Positions 38,847-48,400 of a stretch of 64,000 bases of DNA are shown piece by piece. The notes under the pieces were generated by a model. That model was given only the letters and a program-made list of their open reading frames with translations. It had not been told where the DNA came from and made no database searches. The DNA is from Pseudomonas brassicacearum (GTDB lineage Bacteria; Pseudomonadota; Gammaproteobacteria; Pseudomonadales; Pseudomonadaceae): positions 4,216,001-4,280,000 of the forward strand of contig NZ_CP045701.2 in assembly GCF_009601685.2 (NCBI RefSeq). Direction: 5' to 3'. The translations under genes were made by a program, and so were the position numbers. The stretch's first letter is position 1, and every line of letters begins with the position of its first letter.

Positions 38847-39959
38847 TCAGTTTGCGGGCACGGTAATCACAGGCGTCTGTGGTGTCACGCCCGTTTCGGC
38901 CAGCGAAAACAGGACGAGAACAAACAAGAACTCCGATTTGGATTTCATGTCACGGTCATCGATCCAGAACCAATAGTCGCGATAGCGAACGGCTGTATGG
39001 GCATCGATCGGCCGCTCCTTGCTTGAGTGAATGCGCACTAATGGTTCGTCCCATGGGCTTGGATGCTCAGGCGTAGCAGGCGCCGGGTTTGCACGCCCTT
39101 CCTGCAGATGTGCCGGTGGAACCTCGATGGTTGCGGCCAGCTCCACGAAGATTTCCGACATGGAGCGAGTCAGTAGCGCGACCTCGGTGTCATAACGTTG
39201 CACCATGCCAAACGTTAGATTCAGCTCGCTGGCATCGGGGTTCAACTGAAGGATTTTGCGAACCTTTCGACGATCGTTCTCGACGTCGTCGGAAACGTCC
39301 CGCGGGATCAGTACGAGCATGCTTTCATCGCTGCTTCGTTGATTGATGCGCATCCCCAACGACTCGGAGCGCTGGATTCGCCTGAAGGCCTCCAATAACT
39401 CGTAGAAACGCGGATCCGCTGCGCGAAAACGCGAAGGCGATGTGGATCGGTTATAGACGCCGTTAACGGCACTTGTGGTCAATTGCAGGACGCGATCGAT
39501 GGGATAGCCTGCCTGAATCAGGGAAAACACGGCAGCCGGCGATAGGGGTTGCAGTAAATAGCGAGAGAATTTTTCCCCGGAAAGCGGCGTGTAGCTGATC
39601 GTCGGACGATCCGTATACACGCCGGAAGCCCCTATAGCCTGGCTGTTTCCATCACTGGGAAGTCCCGAATACCAACTCGCCGCGAAGTTGACCTGGCTCT
39701 GCATCGCGCTGGAGGCGATAACCGAGGAAACCTCAAGGAACACGGGTGCATCTGCGTAGCGTAATTTGACGATATTGAGCAGTGTCTGTTCTTTCCAGGT
39801 AGTGGCAATGACCGCGCTGTAATCCGTTCGGTCACGCTGAATCGAGCTGGGTCCCATCGTTGTGCACCCGGTAACCCAGCAGGCAATCACGAAGAGCGCA
39901 ATTTGACGAGTACAGCCCGGTAATGGCCCGGCCCTCGCCGCTGAAAAATCGTGATCCAT
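38847..39959 (-). CDS. Putative lipoprotein of unknown function
   Basis: A 370-residue protein with a signal peptide and lipobox VTGC at about residue 32 (IALFVIACWVTGCTTMGPSS). The mature part has the stretches LLNIVKLRYADAPVFLEVSSVIASS, a possible GEKFSRYLLQPLSPAAVFSLIQAGYPIDRVLQLTT segment and a C-terminal RYRDYWFWIDDRDMKSKSEFLFVLVLFSLAE. I recall this arrangement in hypothetical lipoproteins of several Gram-negative bacteria, without an assigned role. It is transcribed with the DUF2252 gene but stands 83 bp from it. The function is unknown. Confidence 0.75.
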   Translation of the reverse strand: MDHDFSAARAGPLPGCTRQIALFVIACWVTGCTTMGPSSIQRDRTDYSAVIATTWKEQTLLNIVKLRYADAPVFLEVSSVIASSAMQSQVNFAASWYSGLPSDGNSQAIGASGVYTDRPTISYTPLSGEKFSRYLLQPLSPAAVFSLIQAGYPIDRVLQLTTSAVNGVYNRSTSPSRFRAADPRFYELLEAFRRIQRSESLGMRINQRSSDESMLVLIPRDVSDDVENDRRKVRKILQLNPDASELNLTFGMVQRYDTEVALLTRSMSEIFVELAATIEVPPAHLQEGRANPAPATPEHPSPWDEPLVRIHSSKERPIDAHTAVRYRDYWFWIDDRDMKSKSEFLFVLVLFSLAETGVTPQTPVITVPAN

Positions 39960-40042
39960 GACCTTGCCTCACAGCGTATTGTTTTGTCGCACCTGGCAAT
40001 CGGGTTTGGCATGCGAGGCGATTGCCAAGCGTTAAATCCGTT

Positions 40043-41464
40043 TCATAAGTCTTCTTCTCTCAACGCTTTGATGCGCCCTGATTTTTCAGCAGCCACCAAC
40101 GACGCATGATCTTTCGCGTTTTGTTCTGCATAGCTTCGGGCAAATTTGCCAATAGCCTGATCGAAGCTGTCCGATTTTCCCAAATAGCCACTGATGAGCG
40201 CGGCATCACCGGATTTGGCATGGGCACGGGCCAAGGTCATACCGCACAACTCACCATACAACTTCATTTGATCGACCGTTGCGCCTTCCACAGGAGCCGT
40301 CATTTTCATATCCCGCAACTGCCGAACGAAGAAATGCCGGCCATTTTCCCCCTGCGTCCACCCCAGGAAAATGTCACTGGAGGACTGCATCAGCCGTTGT
40401 CCGGTGACTACGCGTTCACCCTGATTCTCAAAGTCGCTCTTGCCCGCAAAAGGGGCCAGCACCGAGGGGCAGGCTTCCTTGAATTGCAGGAGCAACGGGT
40501 GGTTTTCCGCGGAAAAGAACAGGCCGACAAAACAATAGGTGCCGACGCTGCCGATCCCGACAGCCTTTACGACAAAGTCTTCGAGTCGGTAACGATCCAA
40601 AAGCAAACGTCGTTCAAGGGGTAGCGACAATCGATAGTCTCGTAGTGCCATCTGCACACGTTGCGCGAAGTTCTTTTCATGGATATGAAAAATGATCGGT
40701 GGCTGATCGAGTAGGCGTCGACGCCCCGCAACTTCGTTGGTGATCGTCGGATAGAGGTAATCACCGAGGCGTTCTTTGGCCTTGGCGATCAACTGAACGC
40801 GGTTTCTTTTGATTTTTTCGTTTGGGGCCATGTCGACGATCATTTGAGCGTCCAGGTGGTCATACCAGACCTCCAGCGGGCTCATCTTCGACAGTTTGCG
40901 CAGGCGCTCGCGATAAGCACGAACACACTCAACCGCTATCGCCTGGGCGTCTTTGTCGCTGAGCCGGTTGTCCCGGGCGGCCACGACAAAACTTATTGCC
41001 AGGCGTTTCACATCCCATTCCCAGGGGGCAGGAAGCGTTTCGTCGAAATCGTTAATGTCAAAAATCAGGTTGCGCTCAGGGGTCGCAAACAGTCCGAAGT
41101 TCAAAAGGTGACAATCCCCGCAAGCTTGGACCTGAATGCCTGTGTTCGGAGTAGTAGCCAAGTCATGAGCCATCACGCCGGCAGAACCGCGCAAAAAGGT
41201 GAACGGGCTGCGTAACATGCGCCCGTAGCGGACAGGAATCAGATTGGGCAGACGATATCGGTTCGACGCTTCCAGGATTTCAATTGGATCGCGGTGCTTA
41301 CGCTTTGGCTTCCAAATGGCGTGAAGTGCGTGTGGCAAACTCTCGGATAAACGTTCACCTGCTTCCAGGCGTTCTTTGCGCGAGCGAAAAATCGGTTCAT
41401 CGCTCTCCATGCTCTTCGCGTTCTTCAACGTACCTTTGATAGAACTCTTCTTGCTGTGAGACAT
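40043..41464 (-). CDS. DUF2252 family protein
   Basis: A 473-residue cytoplasmic protein. DUF2252 signatures include GSAGVMAHDLA, the phosphotransferase-like loop QACGDCHLLNFGLFATPERNLIFDINDFDETLPAPWEWDVKRLAISFVVAAR, and FVVKAVGIGSVGTYCFVGLF. The DCHLLNFG/NDFDE pattern recalls the catalytic loop and metal-binding Asp of protein-kinase-like folds, so it may be an atypical kinase or phosphotransferase; this is only structural inference. The start at 41464 (MSHSKKSS) is preferred over 41509. Lysine- and arginine-rich N-terminal 70 residues. Upstream on the same strand is a broken RND adaptor fragment. Confidence 0.85.
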   Translation of the reverse strand: MSHSKKSSIKGTLKNAKSMESDEPIFRSRKERLEAGERLSESLPHALHAIWKPKRKHRDPIEILEASNRYRLPNLIPVRYGRMLRSPFTFLRGSAGVMAHDLATTPNTGIQVQACGDCHLLNFGLFATPERNLIFDINDFDETLPAPWEWDVKRLAISFVVAARDNRLSDKDAQAIAVECVRAYRERLRKLSKMSPLEVWYDHLDAQMIVDMAPNEKIKRNRVQLIAKAKERLGDYLYPTITNEVAGRRRLLDQPPIIFHIHEKNFAQRVQMALRDYRLSLPLERRLLLDRYRLEDFVVKAVGIGSVGTYCFVGLFFSAENHPLLLQFKEACPSVLAPFAGKSDFENQGERVVTGQRLMQSSSDIFLGWTQGENGRHFFVRQLRDMKMTAPVEGATVDQMKLYGELCGMTLARAHAKSGDAALISGYLGKSDSFDQAIGKFARSYAEQNAKDHASLVAAEKSGRIKALREEDL

Positions 41465-41665
41465 GTCCGCTCCTTTGTTCAACGCTCTGGGTCTTGGCAA
41501 CGAACTCAAAAGTCACTGGCGTGTCGTGGGCGGTGACCGTCATGACCGTTACTTCAGGCGGCTCGCGCACTGGGGATGCCGGTTCTTTATCACAACCAAA
41601 AAACTGCCTCAAAGCCCCCAACACAGGGCAAATGGTATGACGGCAACCTGTCTCTCATTGTTCAT
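41465..41665 (-). pseudogene. Frameshifted N-terminal fragment of an RND efflux adaptor
   Basis: Reading from ATG at 41665, with a good ribosome-binding site (ggggaggcggg), the frame gives MNNERQVAVIPFALCWGL and then stops. Shifting frame at the G-run continues as QFFGCDKEPASPVREPPEVTVMTVTAHDTPVTFEFVAKTQSVEQ. That is the signal peptide, lipobox cysteine and first strands of an AcrA/MexA-type adaptor (typical text: ...GC.KEP...PEV.V.TV...DTPV.FEFVAQTQS). Similarity ends there and the DUF2252 start overlaps the end. The gene is therefore both frameshifted and truncated. Confidence 0.7.
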
Positions 41666-41993
41666 GTTCGCCCGCCTCCCCCTGCTCCATAACGGAGACT
41701 CGAACCGATGCGCAGCCATTCTTATCAAAACGCTAACACCACTCGACATTGGCATTTCTGACAAAAATCAATGCAAGCAATGGGACGGATGCGGAAAAGA
41801 CGGATTGGGGGCACTCAAACCCTGGACAGCACGGTGAGAAAACGGCAAATAACGCAGCAGTTGGAGGTTTGGAAAGAAACTCTTGAGTACGCGACGAATA
41901 GTTGATTTAAAGCAAACCACGCCCCCCGCAGCGCTCCCAAACTGAGGATTTGAGAGCTTTTGCAAAAAAGTGAGTCACGCTCGGGAGTTTTCA
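41666..41993. other. Intergenic region without a gene
   Basis: This 328-bp stretch between the adaptor remnant and the SulP gene has only short open frames with no recognisable product and no ribosome-binding site ahead of them. It is less GC-rich than its neighbours. It must hold the promoters of the two divergent units; no operator-like palindrome stands out. Confidence 0.5.
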
Positions 41994-43721
41994 ATGAGTC
42001 GACGTCCCTCTGAATCGAATACCCCCCAACAGATTGACCAGTCGGAAGTCACATTGGGGCATTCGAGTAGCAGCTCGCAAAAGCGCTTGCTGGAATGGAT
42101 GCACAACTATCGGCATAGCTGGCTCAAAGGCGATACGGTCGCAGGTCTGACCACAGCGGCGGTTGTCATACCCAAAGCACTGGCATATGCAACCATTGCC
42201 GGTCTGCCAGTCCAGGTAGGGCTCTACACGGTCATGGTGCCAATGCTGATTTATGCCGTGCTCGGCTCGTCGCGACCACTCAGTGTGAGCACGACTACGA
42301 CACTCGCCATCCTTGCTGGTTCGGCACTCGATCAGATTGGTGCGTCTGGCGATCTGGCAGACTTGATGGCAGGATCAGCCACGTTAGCCTTGCTGGTAGG
42401 GGGATTCCTCGCTTTGGCGGGGCTTTTGCGCATGGGCTTTGTCGCCAACTTCATCTCCGAACCTGTACTAGTAGGATTTAAGGCAGGAATTGGCATCGTA
42501 ATAGTGCTTGACCAAATCCCCAAACTAATCGGCATCCATATTAACAAGGGCAACTTCCTCCATAATTCCTTGGCCACATTACAGGGTATCCCTGATGCGT
42601 CGTTGCTAACGGTTGCCGTCGGGGGGCTCATGCTGCTTATCCTGATCACCATGAAGCGCTTTACGCCGGCCATACCCGCACCACTGGCAGCAGTGGTCAT
42701 CGGGATTCTGGGGGTGAGCTGGCTAGGGCTGGACAACCATGGCCTTGCGGTAGTCGGTCATGTTCCAACCGGTTTACCTGCCTTGACGTTGCCTAATTGG
42801 GAGTTGGTGACAAAGCTCTGGCCTTCTGCAGCGGGCATTGCATTGATGAGTTTTACTGAAACAATAGCCGCGGGGCGTGCCTTTACTCACAGCGATGAGC
42901 CCTCTCCTCAAGCAAACCGGGAGTTAATCGCGACAGGCATCGCCAATATAGGAGGGGCCTTCCTGGGCGCCATGGTTGCCGGAGGGGGCACCACACAGAC
43001 TGCGGTGAATCGCCTGGCGGGGGCTCACACTCAGTTGGCTGGATTAATAACAGCCATTTTAGCTTTGGGTGCCTGCATGTTTTTGGCCCCCTATATTGGC
43101 TTGATGCCCAATGCCACATTGGCTGCTGTGGTTATCGTCTATTCAGTTGGGCTTATTGCCCCTTCCGAATTTCGAGAAATTCTCAAAGTCCGTCGCACAG
43201 AGTTTATCTGGGCACTTGTTGCAACTTTGGGGGTCATGATGCTTGGAACACTGCAAGGCATCATCGTTGCAATAATCGTCTCACTTTTGGCCTTAGCTCA
43301 TCAGGTCTCCAACCCGCCGGTATATGTGATGGTTCGCAAGCCTGGCACTAACGTTTTTCGTCCAGAGAGCGACGCCAACCCCCTTGATGAACATTTCACT
43401 GATTTACTTCTACTTCGTCCCGAAGGCCGCATCTTCTTCGCAAATGCTGAGCGAGTCGGACAAAAAATGCTCGCCTTGATCGACCAGGCGAAACCACGCA
43501 TTGTGGCTCTTGATCTCAGTGGTGTATTCGATCTGGAATACACCGCGCTCAAAATGCTGGCGGATGGTGAGCGCCGACTGCGCGATCAAGGAGTGACACT
43601 TTTGCTCGTAGGCATGAACCCCAGCGTATTGGCTATGGTGATGCATTCGCCTTTGGCAGAACTGGGCCGCACACGAATGTTCTTCAACCTTGAGCAAGCT
43701 GTTGCAAATTACCAGGCATAA
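41994..43721 (+). CDS. SulP-family anion transporter with STAS domain
   Basis: A 575-residue transporter. The N-terminal about 430 residues hold about 12-14 membrane segments with the SulP signature DTVAGLTTAAVVIPKALAYATIAGLPVQVGLYTVMVPMLIYAVLGSSRPLSVSTTTTLAILAG. The C-terminal about 460-570 is a cytoplasmic STAS domain (DLLLLRPEGRIFFANAERV, VALDLSGVFDLEYTALKMLADGERRLRDQGVTLLLVGMNPSVL). The family moves sulfate, bicarbonate, dicarboxylates or other anions. ATG at 41994 follows tcgggag; an earlier GTG start (41970) is less likely. Codon usage looks AT-richer than the flanking operons, suggesting separate acquisition. The solute is not known. Confidence 0.88.
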   Translation: MSRRPSESNTPQQIDQSEVTLGHSSSSSQKRLLEWMHNYRHSWLKGDTVAGLTTAAVVIPKALAYATIAGLPVQVGLYTVMVPMLIYAVLGSSRPLSVSTTTTLAILAGSALDQIGASGDLADLMAGSATLALLVGGFLALAGLLRMGFVANFISEPVLVGFKAGIGIVIVLDQIPKLIGIHINKGNFLHNSLATLQGIPDASLLTVAVGGLMLLILITMKRFTPAIPAPLAAVVIGILGVSWLGLDNHGLAVVGHVPTGLPALTLPNWELVTKLWPSAAGIALMSFTETIAAGRAFTHSDEPSPQANRELIATGIANIGGAFLGAMVAGGGTTQTAVNRLAGAHTQLAGLITAILALGACMFLAPYIGLMPNATLAAVVIVYSVGLIAPSEFREILKVRRTEFIWALVATLGVMMLGTLQGIIVAIIVSLLALAHQVSNPPVYVMVRKPGTNVFRPESDANPLDEHFTDLLLLRPEGRIFFANAERVGQKMLALIDQAKPRIVALDLSGVFDLEYTALKMLADGERRLRDQGVTLLLVGMNPSVLAMVMHSPLAELGRTRMFFNLEQAVANYQA

Positions 43722-43846
43722 GCACTAGAGGGACTCACCTACGCCTGGGTATGAAACATTGCATCTAACCTCTGAACTAATCGGCTGGGACGACCAGGCC
43801 GCATCCTCAGGGAGGACTGGCGCGGACCTCAATCCGGTGTCGTCTC

Positions 43847-44890
43847 TTACGACAATGGAACAACCGTGAGCCTGTTTGACTCGACCGTCGCAGTCATCTG
43901 CATTGCCTGCGGATAAGCCAGCAAACACTCAGCGATGGCAGGCTCCAGCTCAACCCGCACTCGCCTTGTCAGGGCCCGAGCACCGAAGCGTGGGTCATGC
44001 TTTCGGCACAGCCAGTCGCTTGCCGCAACGTCCAGGACCAGCGTACGGCGATGCTGACCGAGCCGTTGGTTGAGTTTGTTCAGTTCGATCTGCAACAACG
44101 CTTCCAGCCATTGGCTTTCGATGCGTTGGAAAACCAGGATGCGATCAATACGGTTTAGAAATTCCGGTTCGAACCAGGCGTGCAACGCTAGCTCCAACAT
44201 AGCCTGCTCACCTTGTGGGGCGATGCCGAGCCAGCGCCGCCAACCGCAGGAAAAACGTTCCCTGTAGGTGGTCGCTTGCCGGGCTCCAATGTTGCTGGTC
44301 ATGAAGATCAGGCTATTGCGAAAATCCAGCGTTCGGCTACCGCCCGCCAAGGTCAGTTGGCCGTTCTCAAGAATACCCAACAAGCTGCGCACCACTTCCT
44401 TGCTGGCCTTTTCCAGTTCATCGAACAGCACGATGCCTGGGCGACTGTAGGTGCCTTGAATCAATTCGCTATTGAACAGACTGACGCCCTCTTTACTCCC
44501 CACATAACCAGGTGGTGCTCCGGTGAGCGCCGCCGAGTAATGCTCCTGGGCCAGGGTGTGCATGTCGATGCGACAAAAAGCATCGGCGCGACCGTGTATG
44601 GCCAGTGCCAGCAGGCGGACGATTTCGGTCTTGCCGACACCGGTCGGCCCCATGAACAGGTTCACCGTCAATGGCCTTTCACGTTCACCAATATCGACCT
44701 TGACCACGTTCAGCAACGCCTCGACCGCGCTCATGGCGTGTTCTTGGCCGACAATTCGACTGCGCAACAACGCCATGACTTGGGCGGGATTGAAGACGAA
44801 GCGTGAGGTCAACACATCTGCTGCCGGTGATGCGCTGGTCAGGCCAGGCTGTGGGTGGTTTGGGTCGATGCGATCATTCACCAAAGGCAT
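43847..44890 (-). CDS. amiB: AmiB-like AAA+ ATPase (ClpB D2-type), amidase-operon partner
   Basis: A 347-residue single AAA+ module like the second ATPase domain of ClpA/ClpB. Walker A GPTGVGKT is at 81-88, the pore loop is GYVGSKEG, Walker B is IVLFDELEKA (D157, E158), sensor 1 is MTSNIGARQ, and a C-terminal lid has the arginine-rich DPRFGARALTRRVRVELEPAIAECLL. It lacks the N-terminal Clp adaptor domain and first ATPase domain. It starts 3 bp after amiE, as amiB does in the P. aeruginosa amiEBCRS operon; P. aeruginosa AmiB is of this type. Its role there, possibly energising amide transport or amidase assembly, is not well settled. It is the last gene of this operon. Confidence 0.88.
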   Translation of the reverse strand: MPLVNDRIDPNHPQPGLTSASPAADVLTSRFVFNPAQVMALLRSRIVGQEHAMSAVEALLNVVKVDIGERERPLTVNLFMGPTGVGKTEIVRLLALAIHGRADAFCRIDMHTLAQEHYSAALTGAPPGYVGSKEGVSLFNSELIQGTYSRPGIVLFDELEKASKEVVRSLLGILENGQLTLAGGSRTLDFRNSLIFMTSNIGARQATTYRERFSCGWRRWLGIAPQGEQAMLELALHAWFEPEFLNRIDRILVFQRIESQWLEALLQIELNKLNQRLGQHRRTLVLDVAASDWLCRKHDPRFGARALTRRVRVELEPAIAECLLAYPQAMQMTATVESNRLTVVPLS

Positions 44891-44893
44891 GGT

Positions 44894-45937
44894 TTAGCCT
44901 GCGTGTTTTTCTTTACCGTCGTGGGGAAGCTCTCCCACCGGGCAATGAGCCACGCCGACGGTGCTACGGGTAAGTTTTTCGACGTTTTCCTGGGCTTTCT
45001 GCGCATCCAGTACCCAGGTGCGGTAAAAGTCGAACGGGCAGTCAGCCACTCCCTTGTCGCCGTCCCCGGAGTTATAGACTCCGGTGTAACCGCGATGCAG
45101 CAGCTTGAACAAATGATTCTGTGATTGGTCGTTCGCTCGCGCATCGCGGATTTGCGAAACGGATAATTGTGCGTACTGAATGCCCATTTCCTCTTCACCG
45201 CATTCGCCCAGGGTGCGACCGTCGAAGCCAATAATCGCCGAGTGGCCAAAGTAGGAATAAACCCCATCGAAGCCGGCCGCATTGGCCACTGCCACATAGC
45301 AATTATTGGCCCAGGCCATGCTTTTGGACATCATCACCTGCTGCTCTTTGGCCGGGTACATATAGCCCTGGCAACGGACGATCAACTCCGCGCCTTTCAT
45401 TGCACAGTCGCGCCAGATCTCCGGGTAGTTGCCGTCATCACAAATGATCAAGCTGATTTGCAGGCCCTTGGGACCCTCGCAGACATAGGTCCGATCACCC
45501 GGATACCAACCTTCTATGGGGCACCAGGGAATGCACTTGCGGTACTTCTGGACGATTTCGCCCTGGTTATTGATCAACACCAACGTGTTGTACGGGGCTT
45601 TGTGGGGATGTTCCTCGTGCCGCTCACCGGTCAGTGAAAACACCCCCCACGTGTCTGCCGCACGGCACGCGGCGGAAAAGATCGCAGTCTCTTCGCCTGG
45701 AATACTGGCGGCAGTCGCCATCATCTCATCGTGGTCGTACATGATGCCCATGGTGCTGTATTCAGGAAACACGACCAGGTCCATGCCGGGGAGACCGCTT
45801 TTCATACCGGTGATGATGTCGGCAATCTTGCGGGCGTTTTCAATGACCTCGGCTTTTGTATGCAGCCGCGGCATTTTGTAATTGACGACGGCGACACCCA
45901 CGGTGTCCGGGCTGCTGGAAATATCACCATGACGCAT
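44894..45937 (-). CDS. amiE: Aliphatic amidase
   Basis: A 347-residue nitrilase-superfamily enzyme, nearly the length of P. aeruginosa AmiE (346) and very close to it as I remember the sequence ([26 protein letters not shown]). The catalytic triad is E59, K134 and C166 ([11 protein letters not shown]). It hydrolyses short aliphatic amides such as acetamide and propionamide to ammonia and acid. The start at 45937 is the canonical one; the frame is open 11 codons further. It sits 14 bp downstream of an FmdB-type gene, and ends 3 bp before amiB. Confidence 0.95.
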   Translation of the reverse strand: MRHGDISSSPDTVGVAVVNYKMPRLHTKAEVIENARKIADIITGMKSGLPGMDLVVFPEYSTMGIMYDHDEMMATAASIPGEETAIFSAACRAADTWGVFSLTGERHEEHPHKAPYNTLVLINNQGEIVQKYRKCIPWCPIEGWYPGDRTYVCEGPKGLQISLIICDDGNYPEIWRDCAMKGAELIVRCQGYMYPAKEQQVMMSKSMAWANNCYVAVANAAGFDGVYSYFGHSAIIGFDGRTLGECGEEEMGIQYAQLSVSQIRDARANDQSQNHLFKLLHRGYTGVYNSGDGDKGVADCPFDFYRTWVLDAQKAQENVEKLTRSTVGVAHCPVGELPHDGKEKHAG

Positions 45938-45951
45938 GAAATTCACCTCTG

Positions 45952-46299
45952 TTAATGGCTGATCATCCAAGGTCTGGAGCCGGTTTTACTCTTGAGCCCC
46001 TGTGGATTTTCTTTGGTCGGGGCCAGCGGTTTGTTCGGTGCGCAACAACTGCACCCACTGGGATGGCGACGGTTCTGCTGGTACTCGCCAAGCGTCTGCG
46101 GCGCGTGGGCACTTCGCTCGTTGGTCGCCATGGCCTGGCGTTGGCTGCTCGACAACGTCGCCAGTGCCGGCGCAGATAACAGCAACCGCCCTCCCGGGCC
46201 CGCGCAAGACGGGCACTGGCACGACTCGTGCCGTTGGGCCATAGGCCGCAACATTGTGAAAGAGCCGCAGGTTTGGCATTCGTACTCATAGGTCGGCAT
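45952..46299 (-). CDS. fmdB: FmdB-type zinc ribbon protein
   Basis: A 115-residue protein with the FmdB opening [14 protein letters not shown] and cysteine pairs C8-X2-C11 and a second knuckle with C27, C29 and C32, which would bind zinc. The C-terminal part is low-complexity with another cluster GCSCCAPN. FmdB is encoded downstream of formamidase in Methylophilus methylotrophus and is thought to regulate or assemble the amide system. Here it lies between formamidase (36 bp upstream) and amiE (14 bp downstream). Confidence 0.88.
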   Translation of the reverse strand: MPTYEYECQTCGSFTMLRPMAQRHESCQCPSCAGPGGRLLLSAPALATLSSSQRQAMATNERSAHAPQTLGEYQQNRRHPSGCSCCAPNKPLAPTKENPQGLKSKTGSRPWMISH

Positions 46300-46335
46300 G
46301 ACGCTCTCCTGGCATTGATCGGGCTCGGGCGTGTC

Positions 46336-47565
46336 TCACAGGTCCGGGGCGATCGGCAGATCGATACTGCCGTCGAGGTGTTTGATGGGACCGTTGGCGT
46401 TGGGGTTGATGTCGAACTCGAAGATTTCGGTGGGTAACCAGAGGGTCGCGCAGGCGTTGGGGATGTCGACCACGCCACTGATATGCCCTTGCACCGGCGC
46501 AGAGCCCAACAGTGCATAGCCTTGGGCGGGCGAATAACCAAACTTGGTCAGGTAGTTGATCGCATTCAGGCAGGCCTGGCGATACGCGACATTCACGTCC
46601 AGGTAGTGCTGTTTGCCGGCTTCATCCACCGAGATACCTTCAAAGATCAGGTAGTTCTGGTAGGTCGGGATGATCGGGCTGGGTTTGAACACCGGGTTCT
46701 TGATCCCGTACTTGGCCATGCCGCCCTTGATCAGCTCGACTTTCATATGGACCCAGCCGGCCATCTCGATTGCGCCGCAAAAAGTGATCTCGCCGTCGCC
46801 CTGACTGAAGTGCAGGTCTCCCACCGACAACCCAGCGCCGTTGACGTAGACCGGAAAGAAAATCTTCGAGCCCCGGGACAGGTCCTTGATATCGCAGTTA
46901 CCACCATGTTCACGCGGCGGCACGGTGCGTGCGCCGGTGGCCGCGGCATCATCCCGGGCCTGGCCTTTGAGCTTGCCCATGTGCGCGGTGGCGGCCAGCG
47001 GGGCGTTGGCCAGGGGCGGCACGCGGGTCGGCTGGGTGTCGATCAGCTCCTGCTCACGGCGGTTCCAGTCGGCGAGCATTACCGGGTCGGGCAGGCAACC
47101 GATCAATCCGGGGTGGATCAGGCCGGCAAAGTTGACCCCGGGAATGTGCCGCGAGCTGGTGAACATGCCTTTGAAATCCCAGATGGCTTTCTGTGCGCTG
47201 GGAAAGTGATCCGTGAGGAATCCGCCACCGTTCTGCCGCGAGAAGAAGCCGTTGAAGCCCCACATCGATTCGGCCTTGGCGCCGATGTCCAGCAGGTCGA
47301 CCACCAGCAGATCCCCCGGCTCGGCGCCATGCACGCCCACTGGACCGGACAGGTAGTGCACGGTGGACAGGTCGACGTCACGCACATCCGAAGCGTCGTC
47401 GTTGTTCTTGATCGCGCCGGCGGTCCAGTCGTAAGTCTCAAGAATAAAGTCATCCCCTGGCTTGACCCAGCAAGCCATGGGAATGTCCGGATGCCAACGG
47501 TTATGGATCTGTTCGTTCTCGGTGGCGGGCTGGTTGAGGTCGACTTTGATCAAGGTATCGGTCAT
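46336..47565 (-). CDS. fmdA: Formamidase (FmdA, acetamidase/formamidase family)
   Basis: A 409-residue enzyme matching the length of Methylophilus FmdA (about 407). Family segments are visible: SGPVGVHGAEPGDLLVVDLLDIG, HPGLIGCLPD, NCDIKDLSRGSKIFFPVYVNGAGLSVGDLHFSQGDGEITFCGAIEMAG and SPAQGYALLGSAPVQGHISGVVDIPNACATLWLP. It hydrolyses formamide to formate and ammonia. The start at 47565 (MTDTLIKVDL) is chosen over the long frame; a ribosome-binding site (aggagc) precedes it. It follows the ABC transporter genes, so the operon couples amide uptake to hydrolysis. Confidence 0.93.
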   Translation of the reverse strand: MTDTLIKVDLNQPATENEQIHNRWHPDIPMACWVKPGDDFILETYDWTAGAIKNNDDASDVRDVDLSTVHYLSGPVGVHGAEPGDLLVVDLLDIGAKAESMWGFNGFFSRQNGGGFLTDHFPSAQKAIWDFKGMFTSSRHIPGVNFAGLIHPGLIGCLPDPVMLADWNRREQELIDTQPTRVPPLANAPLAATAHMGKLKGQARDDAAATGARTVPPREHGGNCDIKDLSRGSKIFFPVYVNGAGLSVGDLHFSQGDGEITFCGAIEMAGWVHMKVELIKGGMAKYGIKNPVFKPSPIIPTYQNYLIFEGISVDEAGKQHYLDVNVAYRQACLNAINYLTKFGYSPAQGYALLGSAPVQGHISGVVDIPNACATLWLPTEIFEFDINPNANGPIKHLDGSIDLPIAPDL

Positions 47566-47700
47566 GGCGAAGCTCCTGAACATTAGGGATGTACCGCGTT
47601 GGAACCAGTCTCGAATGGCGGCACGAATAGGCCAATACGTTGGATGACGTACCCCTGTGAGCTGGCTTGCCAACTGCTACAAGGGGGGCCCCGGCCGTGC

Positions 47701-48390
47701 CTATACGGATAGGTAGCGACTGATGGTGGCTTCGTCGACCTTGTCCCGGGTCTCTTCAATCACGAAGCGGCCCTTCTCGATCACCAGGAAGCGGTCGGCG
47801 ATTTCCAGGGTGAATGACAGCACCTGCTCGGAGACCACAATGGTCAGGTCGCGCAGGTTGCGGATCTCTTTCAACGTGCGGGCGATGTCCTTGATGATCG
47901 ACGGCTGGATGCCCTCGGTGGGTTCATCGAGCAACAACACCTTGGGATTGGTCGCCAGTGCCCGGGCAATCGCCAGTTGCTGCTGCTGCCCGCCCGAAAG
48001 GTTGCCACCCTTGCGCGAGCGCATGTCGTAGAGCACCGGAAACAACGCATAGAGGTCTTCGGGCACCTGGCCCCGGGCCGATGCCGGCAGGCCGGTCTGA
48101 ATGTTTTCCAACACCGTCATGCTGGGGAAAATCATCCGCCCCTGAGGCACATAGGCGATGCCGTGCTCCACCCGCTCGTGGGTCTCCAGGTTCGAGACGT
48201 CCTGGCCATCGACGCTGACCTGCCCCCGCCACTGCGGAAGGATGCCCATCAAGCTCTTGAACAGCGTGGTCTTGCCCATGCCGTTGCGTCCCATCACGGC
48301 GACGATTTCGCGTTTGGCCACGGCCAGGTCGAGGTCGTGGAGTATCTGACTCTGGCCGTAACCACAGGACAGCTTGTCTACGTTGAACAT
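47701..48390 (-). CDS. urtE: Urea/short-chain amide ABC transporter ATPase
   Basis: A 229-residue LivF/UrtE-type ABC ATPase. Walker A is GRNGMGKTT, the ABC signature is LSGGQQQQLAIARAL, Walker B is LLLDEPTEGIQPSI, and the switch region is near IVVSEQ. UrtE-specific spacing and text (YVPQGRMIFPSMTVLENIQTGLPA) support the Urt family. It is the last transporter gene, 10 bp after urtD. In Methylophilus the homologous fmdDEF system imports urea and short-chain amides, and the adjoining amidases here make that the better guess for substrate. Confidence 0.9.
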   Translation of the reverse strand: MFNVDKLSCGYGQSQILHDLDLAVAKREIVAVMGRNGMGKTTLFKSLMGILPQWRGQVSVDGQDVSNLETHERVEHGIAYVPQGRMIFPSMTVLENIQTGLPASARGQVPEDLYALFPVLYDMRSRKGGNLSGGQQQQLAIARALATNPKVLLLDEPTEGIQPSIIKDIARTLKEIRNLRDLTIVVSEQVLSFTLEIADRFLVIEKGRFVIEETRDKVDEATISRYLSV

Positions 48391-48400
48391 GCCTGCTTCC

